A DNA stretch of 64,000 nucleotides from Marinomonas posidonica IVIA-Po-181 (GCF_000214215.1 NC_015559.1:2157001-2221000); one strand, 5' to 3'; shown: positions 37,461 through 48,293, counted from the stretch's first letter. The notes: generated by a model not told the origin, from the sequence alone. Made by a program: numbers and translations.

Positions 37461-38818
37461 TCCCCTTCCTTGTTATTTTCAGAATCCAGAGGCGTTAGTA
37501 GAGCAAGCTCCCGTTTCAAATGTTTTCGGAAAGAATGCACCTTCAAACATTCCTCCAGTAGGATGGAACCAAACACGGCCCACAAAGGTCCTTGAAAATA
37601 CACAACCAAAGCAAGGTAAGGTATACCAATAATCCATTGAGTCACGAAATGGATTTGCAATACTTTAACACTCTGCCCCAAAGCTCTTAAAGAATGCCCA
37701 CATAAACCATTGTAGGTTCGTACTAACGGAATCAATATATAAATTGGCGCAATCACGGCTAATGCTTGCTGTGTTTGCTCATCTAGCCGCGGATAAATAA
37801 TGGGTAATAATTCGCCAAATGCTACGAACACTAAACACAATGCCACTCCGAGCAACAATATAATGCGCACCGCCTGCTCCACAAAGTCAGCGATTAAGTG
37901 CGTCTGATGACGACCTCTAAATTGACTGATGTTAATGGAAGTCGCTAACGCCCAAGAGGTAACAAATTGAGCTCCCATTTGCATCCAAGGCATAACCAGA
38001 GTAATGGCGGCAAAGGAATACACATCCAGCTGAGCAAACAACATTTGATGCAACATCACCCCAGAAGCCAGCGTAATGAAATTGGCCGCTATCGGAGAAA
38101 TCTCATGAAAATGTGCCACGACTACTGACACATTCAAGGCCTTTCTCGAAGCCATGATCGGCAAATTTCCCTGTCGCCGAAGTTGCCATACTAAATAGCC
38201 AAAACGGATGCTCACCGCCACCAAACTGCCGATTGCAGCCCCTCTTAAGCCAAGCTCAGGGAAACCCAAATAACCATAAATCAATACAAGACTGATCAAA
38301 ATATTAACTGGTATTTCGATTAAGTAGCCATATAAAGGCACACGGGTCTGGCCCGAACCATTAAAAAAGGCAATCATAACTTGCGCTAAAGAGGAAACCA
38401 GCAACATACAAGCACTGACCTGCAGATAACGGCACGCCTGTTCCGCCACCAAAGGATCATCAACCAGCCAATTCAACAGTCCGTCTAAACTGAACAATAG
38501 AACAACACTGGTTATCAATGTTAAACCGCCATTGATCAACCAACCAATCACCAAACTGCTGGCCATTGCTCTAGGGTCATTAGCGCCAACCGCTCTGGCC
38601 AGTATTAATTGAGTGCCATTAGCCAAGGCGTATTGTGTCCCAACAAAGAACGCCAGAATGGCCGAAGCCAGACCTAAGGCTGCAACCGAGACTTCTCCTA
38701 AATTGGCAATTAACATTAAATCCACCAGCACCATGGATTGTACCAAAATGGCGTTCAGTGCGAGTGGCCAAGCTAAAGAGACATTCTTAATGAGGTTGCT
38801 TTTTGATACGAAGTTCAA
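37442..38818 (-). CDS. MATE-family multidrug efflux transporter
   Basis: A 458-residue protein with twelve predicted helices in two MatE halves (first about 15-175, second about 240-400). Typical stretches are WPLALNAILVQSMVLVDLMLIANLGEVSVAALGLA near the start and the second-half repeat NFITLASGVMLHQMLFAQLDVYSFAAITLV. MATE pumps expel cationic drugs or organic compounds using sodium or proton gradients. It converges on the glutaredoxin gene and diverges from xylA across 203 bases. Substrate unknown; this sequence is not close enough to NorM for me to name it so. Confidence 0.92.
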   Translation of the reverse strand: MNFVSKSNLIKNVSLAWPLALNAILVQSMVLVDLMLIANLGEVSVAALGLASAILAFFVGTQYALANGTQLILARAVGANDPRAMASSLVIGWLINGGLTLITSVVLLFSLDGLLNWLVDDPLVAEQACRYLQVSACMLLVSSLAQVMIAFFNGSGQTRVPLYGYLIEIPVNILISLVLIYGYLGFPELGLRGAAIGSLVAVSIRFGYLVWQLRRQGNLPIMASRKALNVSVVVAHFHEISPIAANFITLASGVMLHQMLFAQLDVYSFAAITLVMPWMQMGAQFVTSWALATSINISQFRGRHQTHLIADFVEQAVRIILLLGVALCLVFVAFGELLPIIYPRLDEQTQQALAVIAPIYILIPLVRTYNGLCGHSLRALGQSVKVLQIHFVTQWIIGIPYLALVVYFQGPLWAVFGSILLEECLKVHSFRKHLKRELALLTPLDSENNKEGEDSVSS

Positions 38819-38923
38819 GTGAATTCCAATGAGTCAAACAATGGACGATATCATATCACAATTAGTAAAACGGCGTTTTATTAATTGACTTATCACCCAC
38901 GAATCACGCCATTCCATAAAATC

Positions 38924-38929
38924 TATAAT
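38924..38929 (+). promoter_or_regulatory. Candidate -10 element of xylA
   Basis: A perfect TATAAT about 92 bases before xylA has no good -35 at 16-18 bases upstream, which is what an activator-dependent promoter would look like; E. coli xylA needs XylR and CRP. The XylR site itself is not identified here. Confidence 0.35.
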
Positions 38930-39021
38930 GGAACCAAGAAATTTCGTAATTGCAGCTAAGTTGCTAAAAAACCAAGATGCCAGAGGACGTTAACAAAAAT
39001 AACAAGCTTTAGGAGTTCAAC

Positions 39022-40341
39022 ATGAACGAGTTTTTTCCGACTATTCAACCAATACAATACCAAGGCCCTGAATCGACCAATCCATTTGCCTTTAAACACT
39101 ATCAAGCCGATAAGTTAATCATGGGGAAAACCATGGCGGAGCACTTGAGAATGGCCGCTTGTTATTGGCACAACTTCTGTTGGCAAGGGAGTGATGTGTT
39201 TGGAGCCGGTACGTTTCAACGTCCTTGGTTTAGCGCCGACTCTGAAATGCAGGCCGCCAAGTTAAAAGCCGATGCCGCCTTTGAGTTTTTTACCAAATTA
39301 GGCATTTCATATTACAGTTTCCACGATGTCGACATTGCTCCTGAAGGTAAGAACATTCGCGAATACATTGAGAATTTTTCAGAGATGGTCGATGTTTTAG
39401 AAGCCAAACAAGCGACCACAGGTATGAAATTACTGTGGGGCACAGCGAACGCGTTTTCTAATCCAAGGTTCATGTCGGGGGCAGCCTCTAATCCAAACCC
39501 AGAGGTGTTCGCCTATGCCGCCACTCAAGTGTGTCACGCTATGCAAGCCACACACAGATTGAAAGGCGAAAACTATGTTCTTTGGGGTGGTCGAGAAGGT
39601 TATGAAACCTTACTCAACACTGACCTAAAGCGTGAACGCAATCAGCTAGGTCGTTTTATGCAAATGGTGGTCGAGCATAAACACAATATTGGTTTTCAAG
39701 GCACCTTATTAATCGAGCCCAAACCTGCTGAGCCAACCAAACACCAATACGATTATGACACCGCCACGGTATTTGGTTTCTTAAAAGAGTTTGGTTTAGA
39801 AAATGACATTAAGGTAAACATTGAAGCCAACCACGCCACTTTGGCTGGTCATAGCTTTCACCATGAAATCGCTACCGCTTGCTCATTGGGTATTTTAGGC
39901 TCGATTGATGCCAACCAGGGCGATCCTCAATTAGGCTGGGATACCGACCAATTTCCAACCAGTGTGGAAGAATATACGCTCGCCACTTATGAAATCCTAA
40001 AATCAGGCGGTTTCCAAACGGGCGGCTATATGTTTGATACCAAGTTACGACGTCAATCCATCGATCTGGAAGACCTATTTCACGGTCATATCGGTGCAAT
40101 GGACACCCTTGCTCTGTCCTTAGAAAAAGCCGCTGCTATGCTGGAAGAACAAAAGCTCAATGCCTTAGTGGAAAAGCGCTATGAAAAATGGCAAGACACA
40201 TTGGGACAAAGCATTCTTAATGGCAACATGACATTAAGCCAAGTTGCCGAGCATGTCGAAAAGCATAATCTTAACCCCAGTCCAGAATCAGGCCGACAAG
40301 AAATGCTGGAAAATCTGGTGAATGCCTACATTCGTCGCTAG
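39022..40341 (+). CDS. xylA: Xylose isomerase
   Basis: A 439-residue class II xylose isomerase, matching the E. coli enzyme in length (440). The catalytic histidine is in [12 protein letters not shown] near residue 100. Metal and substrate residues are seen in [18 protein letters not shown] near 233, [17 protein letters not shown] near 267, and [18 protein letters not shown] near 298. It converts D-xylose to D-xylulose in the cytoplasm using two divalent metals. Unlike in E. coli, it is on the opposite strand from xylB and converges on xylR, so the two transcripts end at a common hairpin. Confidence 0.98.
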   Translation: MNEFFPTIQPIQYQGPESTNPFAFKHYQADKLIMGKTMAEHLRMAACYWHNFCWQGSDVFGAGTFQRPWFSADSEMQAAKLKADAAFEFFTKLGISYYSFHDVDIAPEGKNIREYIENFSEMVDVLEAKQATTGMKLLWGTANAFSNPRFMSGAASNPNPEVFAYAATQVCHAMQATHRLKGENYVLWGGREGYETLLNTDLKRERNQLGRFMQMVVEHKHNIGFQGTLLIEPKPAEPTKHQYDYDTATVFGFLKEFGLENDIKVNIEANHATLAGHSFHHEIATACSLGILGSIDANQGDPQLGWDTDQFPTSVEEYTLATYEILKSGGFQTGGYMFDTKLRRQSIDLEDLFHGHIGAMDTLALSLEKAAAMLEEQKLNALVEKRYEKWQDTLGQSILNGNMTLSQVAEHVEKHNLNPSPESGRQEMLENLVNAYIRR

Positions 40342-40412
40342 ACAGTGTGTTAACCCTTGTTCTGTTACATCATGCGTTTTTCATCAAGTGTCAATAATAA
40401 ACAAAAACCTAA

Positions 40413-40449
40413 GACAAAATAAAAGCGCTTGATGCGATTTTATTTTGTC
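40413..40449. terminator. Bidirectional terminator between xylA and xylR
   Basis: A near-perfect twelve-base AT-rich stem (GACAAAATAAAA / TTTTATTTTGTC) capped by a GCG/CGC inner stem. It lies between the convergent 3' ends of xylA and xylR. Confidence 0.75.
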
Positions 40450-40481
40450 ACTTTTAAGTTGCGTAAAGTAAATTATCAGCT

Positions 40482-41666
40482 TTAAGCATCTTCTTTTAAT
40501 AAACGACTGGAGACACGATACTCTCCCGGTGTCATGCCTAAATTTTTGCGTGATACCGTATACATATATTGCACAGATGGATAACCGCAAGTTCGTGCTA
40601 TTTCATCAAAAGGTAAGTTGGTTGAAATAATCAATTCACAGGCTCGAGAAAATTTTGTCATGTGCAACTGCTCATGCATGGAACACCCCATTTCATCCAT
40701 AAAACGGGCTTCTAAGTTGGTTCTTGAAAGACCTATATAATCAACCACTTGCGCCACTTTTACGCCACGACACGCATTATGACGAATAAAATGCATAGCC
40801 TGAATAACATGAGGATCTTTTAACGCTCGATAGTCTGATGATTGACGCTCTTGCACCCCAGTTGGATCAACCAACACCAAACTTTTATCAAGTTGGTAGC
40901 CGAGTAACATACGATGCAAAATTTTAGCCGCTTCGTAGCCCATTTGCTTACAGCCCTGCTCTACCGATGACAAAGCAGTGCGGTTCAGATAACGCGCCAT
41001 ATTTTCATTATCAATGCCAATAATCGCAACGTGCTCAGGCACCATAATATTTAGGTGGTCACAGATTTGTAAAAGATGACGAGCACGTGAATCCGTAACA
41101 GCGACAATGCCAACGGGTTTAGGCAGATCGGACAACCAGTTTTCTAACCCCTGTTGTGCCGTTTCCCAAATTTGAGTGGAGGTTAAATAGCCTTCATAAA
41201 CATGAGGCCGATAGCCATCGGAACTCACCTGATCAATAAAAGCATTCTGTCGCTCACTTGACCAACGGTGATATTTATTGGCTGGCACACCATAAAAACC
41301 AAATTCCGTTAAACCTTTACGCTTTAAATGCTGATAGGCACTTTTGACCAAAGCCGCATTATCTGTCGCCACATAAGGCAGTTGAGGGTAATCTTCCCGT
41401 CGTTGATAGGAGCCACCAACCGCTACCGTTGGTATTTGAGTTCCCTTTAATATGTCTTCTACTTCCGGGTTATCAAAATCGGCAATGATGCCGTCGCCCT
41501 TCCAGTGTTTGAGTCCATCCAAACGGCTGCGAAAGTCATCTTCAAAGTACACATCCCAGTCACATTGGGCGGCCTGTAAATACTCTCCGATGCCTTCAAT
41601 GACTTGTCGGTCATAGACCTTATTGGCATTAAACACCAAGTTTAAGCGATAGCGCTTTTCAAACAT
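40482..41666 (-). CDS. xylR: D-xylose operon activator XylR (AraC family)
   Basis: About 394 residues from ATG 41666 (MFEKRYRLNLVFNANKVYD), with AAGGA nine bases ahead; an ATG nine bases upstream overlaps that site. A periplasmic-binding-protein-like ligand domain (about 5-280, LacI-type, VPEHVAIIGIDNENMAR) is joined to a C-terminal AraC double helix-turn-helix (about 290-390, VKVAQVVDYIGLSRTNLEARF and FDEIARTCGYPSVQYMYTVSRK). XylR binds D-xylose and activates the xyl promoters. It lies 111 bases downstream of xylB on the same strand, probably in the xylFGHB transcript, so it may autoamplify its own expression. Confidence 0.95.
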   Translation of the reverse strand: MFEKRYRLNLVFNANKVYDRQVIEGIGEYLQAAQCDWDVYFEDDFRSRLDGLKHWKGDGIIADFDNPEVEDILKGTQIPTVAVGGSYQRREDYPQLPYVATDNAALVKSAYQHLKRKGLTEFGFYGVPANKYHRWSSERQNAFIDQVSSDGYRPHVYEGYLTSTQIWETAQQGLENWLSDLPKPVGIVAVTDSRARHLLQICDHLNIMVPEHVAIIGIDNENMARYLNRTALSSVEQGCKQMGYEAAKILHRMLLGYQLDKSLVLVDPTGVQERQSSDYRALKDPHVIQAMHFIRHNACRGVKVAQVVDYIGLSRTNLEARFMDEMGCSMHEQLHMTKFSRACELIISTNLPFDEIARTCGYPSVQYMYTVSRKNLGMTPGEYRVSSRLLKEDA

Positions 41667-41777
41667 TTGCAGCATTCCTTATATTATTTTTATTATCCAC
41701 TACAAAAGCATACTTGCTATTGGTGTTTCTTGCTGAAGAAATACAATGTTGAATAAAAGCCACAAGCACCTGATAAG

Positions 41778-43229
41778 TTATAAGCCTTTTACTCTGTGAT
41801 ACAGTGTTTGAAATGTCGCTCTTTTTTGCTGGTAATAATCAGCATGCTCTGGGTTAGGATCAAAGTGTTTAATAGCGTCAGGTTTACGACAAATGTCGGA
41901 TAAAGCCCCTTCGGGCAACACACCGATGGCCGCTAAACGAGCAGCACCAAGTGCCGGCCCGACTTCCCCACCCTCTCGATAAACCAAAGGTCGAGCAAAA
42001 ATATCAGCCAACATCTGTAGCCAATATTCACTTCGTGCTCCCCCTCCGACCACATCAATGGTCGAATCAATTTTTTGCACAGAACACACCGCATCCAAAC
42101 CATCAAGCAAAGCAAAAGACACCCCTTCTAACACAGCTTGGACCAAATCCGCGGCCGTCGTCTCATACGTCATTCCCCAAAAAACACCTTTCGCATTAGC
42201 ATCATTATGTGGGGTTCGTTCACCGCTCAAATAAGGTAAAAAGAATAAACTGTCCTGATTCGAGTGAGTCCGACTAGACGCGGCCACTAACGCCGATGGC
42301 ACATCCTTAAATTGCGCCAATCTTGCGACCCAATCTAAACAGCTTGCGGCACTTAACATAACGGACATACTGTGCCATGTATTCGGAACCGCATGAGCAA
42401 AACTGTGTAAAGCCACCGCAGGGTTTGCTACAAAGCCTTCACTGACGGAAAAAATCACCCCGGATGTGCCCAGTGACAACATGGTTTGTTGCGGCTCAAT
42501 GATACCCATGCCAATAGCACCAGCTGCATTATCACCCGCCCCTGCCACAACGGCCACCGCAGGAATAGACCAGTGTTCGGCCATATCCTGTTTGAGATAA
42601 CCTGTTACTTGTGTACCTTCAAACAAGCTTGGCATCTGTTCAATGGTCAGGCCACAAGCCTCTAGAATGAGTGGACTCCATTGCCTCTGCTCCATGTCCA
42701 GCCATAAGGTACCCGAGGCATCGGATACATCGGTCGCAAAATCCCCCGTCATGCGGTATCGAAGGTAATCTTTCGGCAACAACACCTTATCAATTTTGCG
42801 GAAGATATCCGCTTCATGTTGCTGCACCCAAACCAACTTAGGTGCGGTAAAACCAGGCATGACCAAATTACCTGTGATTGCTTGGATATCAGGACAGCGC
42901 TGCTGCAAAGACAAACAGGCTTGGTGAGAACGGCCATCATTCCAAAGAATCGCTGGTCTGAGTACCTCCCCATGACTGTCTAATAAGGTCGCACCATGCA
43001 TTTGACCAGAAAAACTCAAGGCTTCCACATCCGATAAATCATACTCTTGACCAAGTTCGATCATTGCTTTATCTGTCGCCTGCCACCAATCTTCTGGATC
43101 TTGTTCGGACCACAGAGCTTGTGGCCGAGAAACGGATAAGGGCGCGGTACTGGTGGCCACAATCTGACCTGTTTTATTCATTAACACAGCTTTTACGCCA
43201 GAAGTGCCTAAATCAATGCCGATATACAT
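41778..43229 (-). CDS. xylB: Xylulokinase
   Basis: A 483-residue FGGY-family sugar kinase, the usual length. The N-terminal phosphate motif is MYIGIDLGTSGVKAVL, followed by the substrate-region LSFSGQMHGATLL near residue 75. The second-half signature is ALLDGLDAVCSVQ with ATP-binding VVGGGARSEYWLQMLADI near 400. It phosphorylates D-xylulose to D-xylulose 5-phosphate for the pentose phosphate pathway. It follows xylH by 33 bases in the same transcript, and this link to a xylFGH importer makes xylulokinase far more likely than another FGGY kinase. Confidence 0.96.
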   Translation of the reverse strand: MYIGIDLGTSGVKAVLMNKTGQIVATSTAPLSVSRPQALWSEQDPEDWWQATDKAMIELGQEYDLSDVEALSFSGQMHGATLLDSHGEVLRPAILWNDGRSHQACLSLQQRCPDIQAITGNLVMPGFTAPKLVWVQQHEADIFRKIDKVLLPKDYLRYRMTGDFATDVSDASGTLWLDMEQRQWSPLILEACGLTIEQMPSLFEGTQVTGYLKQDMAEHWSIPAVAVVAGAGDNAAGAIGMGIIEPQQTMLSLGTSGVIFSVSEGFVANPAVALHSFAHAVPNTWHSMSVMLSAASCLDWVARLAQFKDVPSALVAASSRTHSNQDSLFFLPYLSGERTPHNDANAKGVFWGMTYETTAADLVQAVLEGVSFALLDGLDAVCSVQKIDSTIDVVGGGARSEYWLQMLADIFARPLVYREGGEVGPALGAARLAAIGVLPEGALSDICRKPDAIKHFDPNPEHADYYQQKRATFQTLYHRVKGL

Positions 43230-43262
43230 GCCATAACCTTAATCATCATCGTTTTATTTGTC

Positions 43263-44402
43263 TTATTGTTGTTTCTTAGTCTTCACATCGAGCCAAACCG
43301 CCAATAACAGAATGGCACCTTTCACAATCAATTGCCAAAATGTCGGCACATCTAACATGCTCATACCATTATCCAAACTGGCCATAATCAAGGCCCCCAT
43401 AATGGCACCTAAAACAGTACCAATGCCGCCTGCTAAGCTGGTGCCGCCAATGACACATGCCGCAATGGCATCTAATTCGGCCATGTTACCCGCCGCAGGC
43501 GACCCAGCACCCAGTCTCGACGTCAATATTAAGGCTGCCACAGCGACCATCACGCCATTGAAGCCAAACACCAGCATCTTGGTTTTTTCAACCTTTACAC
43601 CAGACATACGAGTGGCTTCAATATTGCCACCAATCGCATAGACACGACGACCAAATGCGGTTCGTTTTGCGATATAGGTGGCCACTAAAATCAGCACCCC
43701 CATAATGAAAATAGGCGTCGGAATCCCCCGATAACTTTCCAGTATCGCTAATAAAGACAGTAAAACCATGACGGCAACTAAGGCTTTGCCATATTCAAAC
43801 TGAGCGGCATGGTTCACCACACCATGTCTCTGTCTTGCTCGACGACGAGAAAATACCCGTGCAATAAGCCCTAAACATAACAGAGCAACCACACTCATCC
43901 CCCAACCTGAAGGTAAGTAGCTTTGACCTATGATGGCCAATGAACTGGAGGTTGGTGCTATCGTCACACCGTCGGTCAAACCCACTAAAATACCACGAAA
44001 TGCGAGCATGCCAGCTAAGGTAACAATGAAAGAAGGGACGTTTTGGTAGGCAATCCACCAACCATTGAACAATCCCAGTACTAGGCCCGCAAACATGGTA
44101 ATGACAATGCTCAGAAATAATGGAAAATGAAACCAGACATCAAGTATCGCAGCAATACCACCCAATAACCCCATCATAGAACCAACAGATAAGTCGATTT
44201 CGGCACTGATGATGACAAACACCATGCCGATGGCCAAAATTCCCACGATGGCGGTTTGCCGAATTAAATTTGAAATGTTACGTGGCGAGATAAACGCCCC
44301 TTCTGTCGCAATGGAAAAGAACACTAAAATCAGTAACAGCGCTGCGATCATGGCAAGTAATTGCAACTGACTCGTTTTGATTGTTTTAAACATTGGAAAC
44401 AC
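43263..44402 (-). CDS. xylH: D-xylose ABC transporter permease XylH
   Basis: A 379-residue permease with about nine to ten helices, of the ribose/xylose BPD_transp_2 family. Conserved stretches are [23 protein letters not shown] near residue 60 and [21 protein letters not shown] near 255, with the [25 protein letters not shown]-like loop. Its start overlaps the end of xylG by 17 bases, showing tight coupling. With XylF and XylG it forms a high-affinity ATP-driven D-xylose importer in the inner membrane. Confidence 0.95.
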   Translation of the reverse strand: MFPMFKTIKTSQLQLLAMIAALLLILVFFSIATEGAFISPRNISNLIRQTAIVGILAIGMVFVIISAEIDLSVGSMMGLLGGIAAILDVWFHFPLFLSIVITMFAGLVLGLFNGWWIAYQNVPSFIVTLAGMLAFRGILVGLTDGVTIAPTSSSLAIIGQSYLPSGWGMSVVALLCLGLIARVFSRRRARQRHGVVNHAAQFEYGKALVAVMVLLSLLAILESYRGIPTPIFIMGVLILVATYIAKRTAFGRRVYAIGGNIEATRMSGVKVEKTKMLVFGFNGVMVAVAALILTSRLGAGSPAAGNMAELDAIAACVIGGTSLAGGIGTVLGAIMGALIMASLDNGMSMLDVPTFWQLIVKGAILLLAVWLDVKTKKQQ

Positions 44403-45915
44403 CTTCTTTAATCGCGCAATTCATGATCATTTCTTGAGTTAATCCTTGATGTTCAAATTGGCCTTTTAAACGACCTTCATGCATCACTAACACTCGATCA
44501 CTAATACCAATCACCTCGGGTAATTCGGACGACACCATAATGATGGAAACGCCACGTTTGACAAGCGCATACATGAGCTTATAAATCTCATATTTGGCCC
44601 CCACATCAATGCCCCGTGTTGGTTCATCTAAGATCAAAATATTAGGATGCGTTAATAAGTATTTCGCAATGATGGCCTTTTGTTGATTGCCTCCACTAAG
44701 GTGCTTAATGGCTAAGTCAGCAGACGCAGTTTTGACTTTCAATCGTTCAAGGTAAAGTTCAATATCTTGATGTTCTTGCTGTTCATCAATCGCCCCAAAC
44801 CAAGTTTGATATTTGTCTAATACGGGTAACGTCATGTTTCGACCAACTCCCATGATCGGCACAATACCATGCCGTTTTCGATCCTCAGGCACCATTGCAA
44901 TGCCGGCTTTTAACGCCGCTTGTTGTGAACGAATCACTTTTGGTTGACCAGCCACTTTAATCTCTGCTGAATACTCTCCTGGATACGAACCAAATAAACA
45001 CTGCATCAACTCGGTTCTACCAGAACCAATTAAGCCAGCAATGCCTAAAATTTCGCCTTCACGTAGCTCAAAACTCACCTCATCCACCTGAGGCCGACTG
45101 GCCCCTGATAAACGTGCGCAAGCTTTATTAACCGTTAAAATAACATTCCCTATTTCGTGGACCTCACGAGGAAACAGTTGATCCATTTCACGCCCCACCA
45201 TCATGCCAATAATGTCATTTTGAGTTAATTCGGTGGCCGCACGGGTGGCAATATGGTCTCCATCTCGAATGACGCACACCCAATCGGAGAGCGCCAAAAC
45301 TTCATCCAATTTATGAGAAATGTAAATACAGGCAATGCCTTGCTCTTTAAGGCTGCGAACGATGTCCAGGAGGATGTGAATTTCTTGGTTAGTGAGAGAG
45401 GAGGTAGGCTCATCCAAGATCAATAATTTAACGTCTTTATTCAGTGCTTTCGCTATTTCAACCAGTTGCTGTTGCCCGACTCCTAGTTCACTTACCTGAG
45501 TATCCGGTGAAATGGATAGATTAACGCGGGACAGTAATGCAAGGGTTTGTTGATACATACTTTCTTCGTTAATGCGCCATGGGGGCCCCAACTCATTCCC
45601 CAGAAAGATGTTTTCCATCACGGTCAACTCTTTTACTAAGGCCAGCTCCTGATGAATAATCACAATACCTTGTGCCTCAGTATCACGAATGCTCATGGCC
45701 TTTACTTCTTGACCAGCAAAAACGATTTCCCCCTCATAACTGCCATGAGGCCAAACACCACTTAACACTTTCATCAGGGTTGACTTACCCGAGCCATTCT
45801 CCCCACAAATAGACAACACGTCCCCCGCTGCTAAGCGAATATCAATGCCATTTAATGCACGCACACCAGAAAAGCTTTTTATGATCCCGCGCATCGATAA
45901 TAAATCTTGCTTCAT
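44386..45915 (-). CDS. xylG: D-xylose ABC transporter ATP-binding protein XylG
   Basis: About 509 residues from ATG 45915 ([20 protein letters not shown]), preceded by AAGGTGTG; an upstream start at 45960 would reach almost to the end of xylF and is rejected. Two fused ABC domains: the first has Walker [15 protein letters not shown], signature [15 protein letters not shown] and Walker [11 protein letters not shown]. The second has the [10 protein letters not shown] loop, [10 protein letters not shown] signature and [13 protein letters not shown]. The protein hydrolyses ATP to power xylose import through XylH. Length agrees with E. coli XylG (513). Confidence 0.96.
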   Translation of the reverse strand: MKQDLLSMRGIIKSFSGVRALNGIDIRLAAGDVLSICGENGSGKSTLMKVLSGVWPHGSYEGEIVFAGQEVKAMSIRDTEAQGIVIIHQELALVKELTVMENIFLGNELGPPWRINEESMYQQTLALLSRVNLSISPDTQVSELGVGQQQLVEIAKALNKDVKLLILDEPTSSLTNQEIHILLDIVRSLKEQGIACIYISHKLDEVLALSDWVCVIRDGDHIATRAATELTQNDIIGMMVGREMDQLFPREVHEIGNVILTVNKACARLSGASRPQVDEVSFELREGEILGIAGLIGSGRTELMQCLFGSYPGEYSAEIKVAGQPKVIRSQQAALKAGIAMVPEDRKRHGIVPIMGVGRNMTLPVLDKYQTWFGAIDEQQEHQDIELYLERLKVKTASADLAIKHLSGGNQQKAIIAKYLLTHPNILILDEPTRGIDVGAKYEIYKLMYALVKRGVSIIMVSSELPEVIGISDRVLVMHEGRLKGQFEHQGLTQEMIMNCAIKEGVSNV

Positions 45916-45973
45916 GTTTTCACACCTTATGAAAAGCAAATGGCACTCAAAGAGTGCCATTCATTAGGATGAA

Positions 45974-46975
45974 TTACGGGTTATAAATATCACTTTTAGA
46001 GTGGAAGCCGTCAGCAATGACTGTGGCATCAAGGTTGCCTTTCGTAACAGCAATCGGCGTTAACAACACAGCATCAACGTCTTTTGAGCCGTTATTGATC
46101 TGCCCATTCGTTTGAATGCTTTCACCACGAGCCAATTTCACCGCCATTTCGGCACTGGTTGTCGCCAATTTGGCGATCGGCTTATAAACCGTCATGGTTT
46201 GTGTCCCTTTTACGATACGTCGCATGGCGGCCAAATCCGCATCTTGCCCAGAAATCACCACATCGCCACTGAGCCCTTGCGCTGCTAATGCTTGAATCGC
46301 ACCACCTGCGGTGGAATCGTTAGAAGCCACCACGGCATCAATTTTATTGGCGTTTGCTGTCAACGCATTTTCCATAATATTCAGCGCGGCTTCTGCTGAC
46401 CATCCCATGGCCCACTGGTCACCTACAATCTGAATTTGGCCATCATCAATAGCCGGCTGAAGAACATTCATTTGACCTTGTCGAAACATTTTAGCGTTGT
46501 TGTCGGTAGGCGAACCGCCCATTAGAAAATAGCGTCCTGTAGGCTTATTTTTCAGAAGGGCTTCGGCTTGCATTTCGCCAACACGGATGTTGTCAAAAGA
46601 CACATACAAATCAATGTCGGCGAATTTAATCAAGCGATCGTATGCCAGCACTTTAATGCCTTCAGCTTTAGCTTCGTCCAGCACATTACTCAATACTTCC
46701 CCGTTTTCTGGCACGATAACTAAAACATCAACACCACGAGAAATCATGTTTTCAACTTGAGAAATTTGAGTACTGACATCGCCATTAGCGGATTGGGTGT
46801 AAACTTTAGCGCCCATTTTTTCAGCCGCCTCAGTAAACAAATCACGGTCCTTCTGCCAACGTTCTAAACGTAAATCAGACATGAGCAGACCAATTTTTTC
46901 ACCTGCCGCCCAAGTTGGTATGGATGCCACAGCACAAGCAGTGGCCAGTAAACTTACTGATAGGATTTTTTTCAT
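45974..46975 (-). CDS. xylF: D-xylose-binding periplasmic protein XylF
   Basis: A 333-residue sugar-binding protein with a signal peptide (MKKILSVSLLATACAVASIPTWA, cleaved before AGE). The XylF family shows in GLLMSDLRLERWQKDRDLF, VLAYDRLIKFADIDLYVSFDN, and VVASNDSTAGGAIQAL and SGQDADLAAMRRI. It binds D-xylose in the periplasm and delivers it to XylGH. First gene of the minus-strand xylFGHB-xylR unit. The ATG follows AAGGA, and the 220-base leader contains a short ACTCC-AAA-GGAGT hairpin near 47008-47020 and a pyrimidine/purine-rich A/T tract, but no promoter I trust. Confidence 0.96.
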   Translation of the reverse strand: MKKILSVSLLATACAVASIPTWAAGEKIGLLMSDLRLERWQKDRDLFTEAAEKMGAKVYTQSANGDVSTQISQVENMISRGVDVLVIVPENGEVLSNVLDEAKAEGIKVLAYDRLIKFADIDLYVSFDNIRVGEMQAEALLKNKPTGRYFLMGGSPTDNNAKMFRQGQMNVLQPAIDDGQIQIVGDQWAMGWSAEAALNIMENALTANANKIDAVVASNDSTAGGAIQALAAQGLSGDVVISGQDADLAAMRRIVKGTQTMTVYKPIAKLATTSAEMAVKLARGESIQTNGQINNGSKDVDAVLLTPIAVTKGNLDATVIADGFHSKSDIYNP

Positions 46976-47195
46976 CTTCGCATTCCTTTTTATTTTTATT
47001 TATGAAGGAACTCCAAAGGAGTAAAAGGAATGTAAAATGATCAAACTCTGAGGGGTATTATCTTTTTTTGTTTAGCCTTAGCCTTTTTTATAAAACCAAG
47101 GAAAAATCAACCTTGAGTACTCTAACCGTCGAGATAATTAGACCAATAAACAAGTTACCTTGATCAAATACCTGCGTCTGTTTATCAATTGAGTA

Positions 47196-48293
47196 TTACC
47201 CATGAGCTAAAACTTTATTTCGGCCCGTTTGCTTGGCTTTGTATAAACTGACATCGGCTAAATGAATCATCTCAGATAAGCTCACAGTGTCAGACATCTC
47301 ACAATACCCGATACTGAAGGTAATAGTGATGACCTCATTTGCCTTGTGATAATGGGATTTTTCTATCAGCTTTCGCATTTCTTCTAATAATGGAAAAGCC
47401 TCTTCTCCATTTGTATTAGGCAATAGCAGTAAAAACTCCTCTCCTCCCCAGCGAGACAAAATATCCTGCTCACGAATGCCATCACTCAACACATCGCTAA
47501 CATGTTTCAGAACCTCATCCCCAATCTCATGACCAAAACAGTCATTCACATTTTTAAAGTGATCAATGTCGAACACAGCAAGGGTAAAAACTTGATTAGA
47601 CGTTATCGCTTTACGATACGCTTCCCTTAACTTTTTGCGCATCCCTCTTCGATTCGGCAAATGCGTTAATTCGTCTATCTGAGATTCTTGCTCAAATTTG
47701 ACTTTTAAACGTTTCATTTTCAAATAAGAGTTATGTCTTGTCGCTTCGTAAAATGCTGATAACGCAACCGTTGTCGAAAATGAGAGCACTAATCTTGACT
47801 TAAAAGCTACGGGATAAAGGGTGCTCAAGAAGTAGTTATCAGGGGTATACAGTATCAAGATCAAAATGGCGCAAAAGACCACATTGATCATAATACCTAT
47901 CTTAAAACCGCAAAAAGCAAAGATCACAGATGGAAAAATGTATATCCACAAAGGCCCACTGTTGTCGACACCACCCGAATGTATGAGATACGCCCCCAAT
48001 GACAACAAGGCAACCAGCGCCATGTATTTTATCCCATTGTGATAGCGCACATACTTGTCTGACATCAATAATAAAAAGGATAAAAACAACAAAAGGCTGG
48101 TGGCAAATAAAGAAATCGCTAAGCCGAACAAATCGATAAGAATGGAATTAATGCCCATCGCGAAGGAAATAACGGAACCAATTAAGCCAAAAAAAGCCGC
48201 TAAATAGCGTTGATAAGAATACTCTTTATCGCTAAAACTCTGTAATAATACCCGACGATAATGACGAGACACTCTAATAATAAACCCCTTCAT
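47196..48293 (-). CDS. Membrane-bound GGDEF diguanylate cyclase
   Basis: About 365 residues from ATG 48293 (MKGFIIRVSRHYRR); an in-frame GTG at 48317 would add eight residues. Six predicted membrane helices in the first 190 residues are followed by a GGDEF domain (about 200-360) with signature SRWGGEEF and a preserved inhibitory site, REQD. The N-terminal half resembles the integral-membrane sensor regions of other orphan GGDEF proteins but has no named domain I can identify. It should synthesise cyclic-di-GMP. It is a stand-alone gene, divergent from the next membrane-protein gene. Confidence 0.9.
   Translation of the reverse strand: MKGFIIRVSRHYRRVLLQSFSDKEYSYQRYLAAFFGLIGSVISFAMGINSILIDLFGLAISLFATSLLLFLSFLLLMSDKYVRYHNGIKYMALVALLSLGAYLIHSGGVDNSGPLWIYIFPSVIFAFCGFKIGIMINVVFCAILILILYTPDNYFLSTLYPVAFKSRLVLSFSTTVALSAFYEATRHNSYLKMKRLKVKFEQESQIDELTHLPNRRGMRKKLREAYRKAITSNQVFTLAVFDIDHFKNVNDCFGHEIGDEVLKHVSDVLSDGIREQDILSRWGGEEFLLLLPNTNGEEAFPLLEEMRKLIEKSHYHKANEVITITFSIGYCEMSDTVSLSEMIHLADVSLYKAKQTGRNKVLAHG

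Noticed and set aside
37442..37632. Plus-strand open frame continuing past the glutaredoxin gene (37206-37632)
   Set aside because: It is in another frame and antisense to the MATE gene; the glutaredoxin frame stops at 37426.
46976..47195. Riboswitch or attenuator before xylF
   Set aside because: Only a five-base hairpin is visible and no known aptamer; xyl genes are controlled by XylR.
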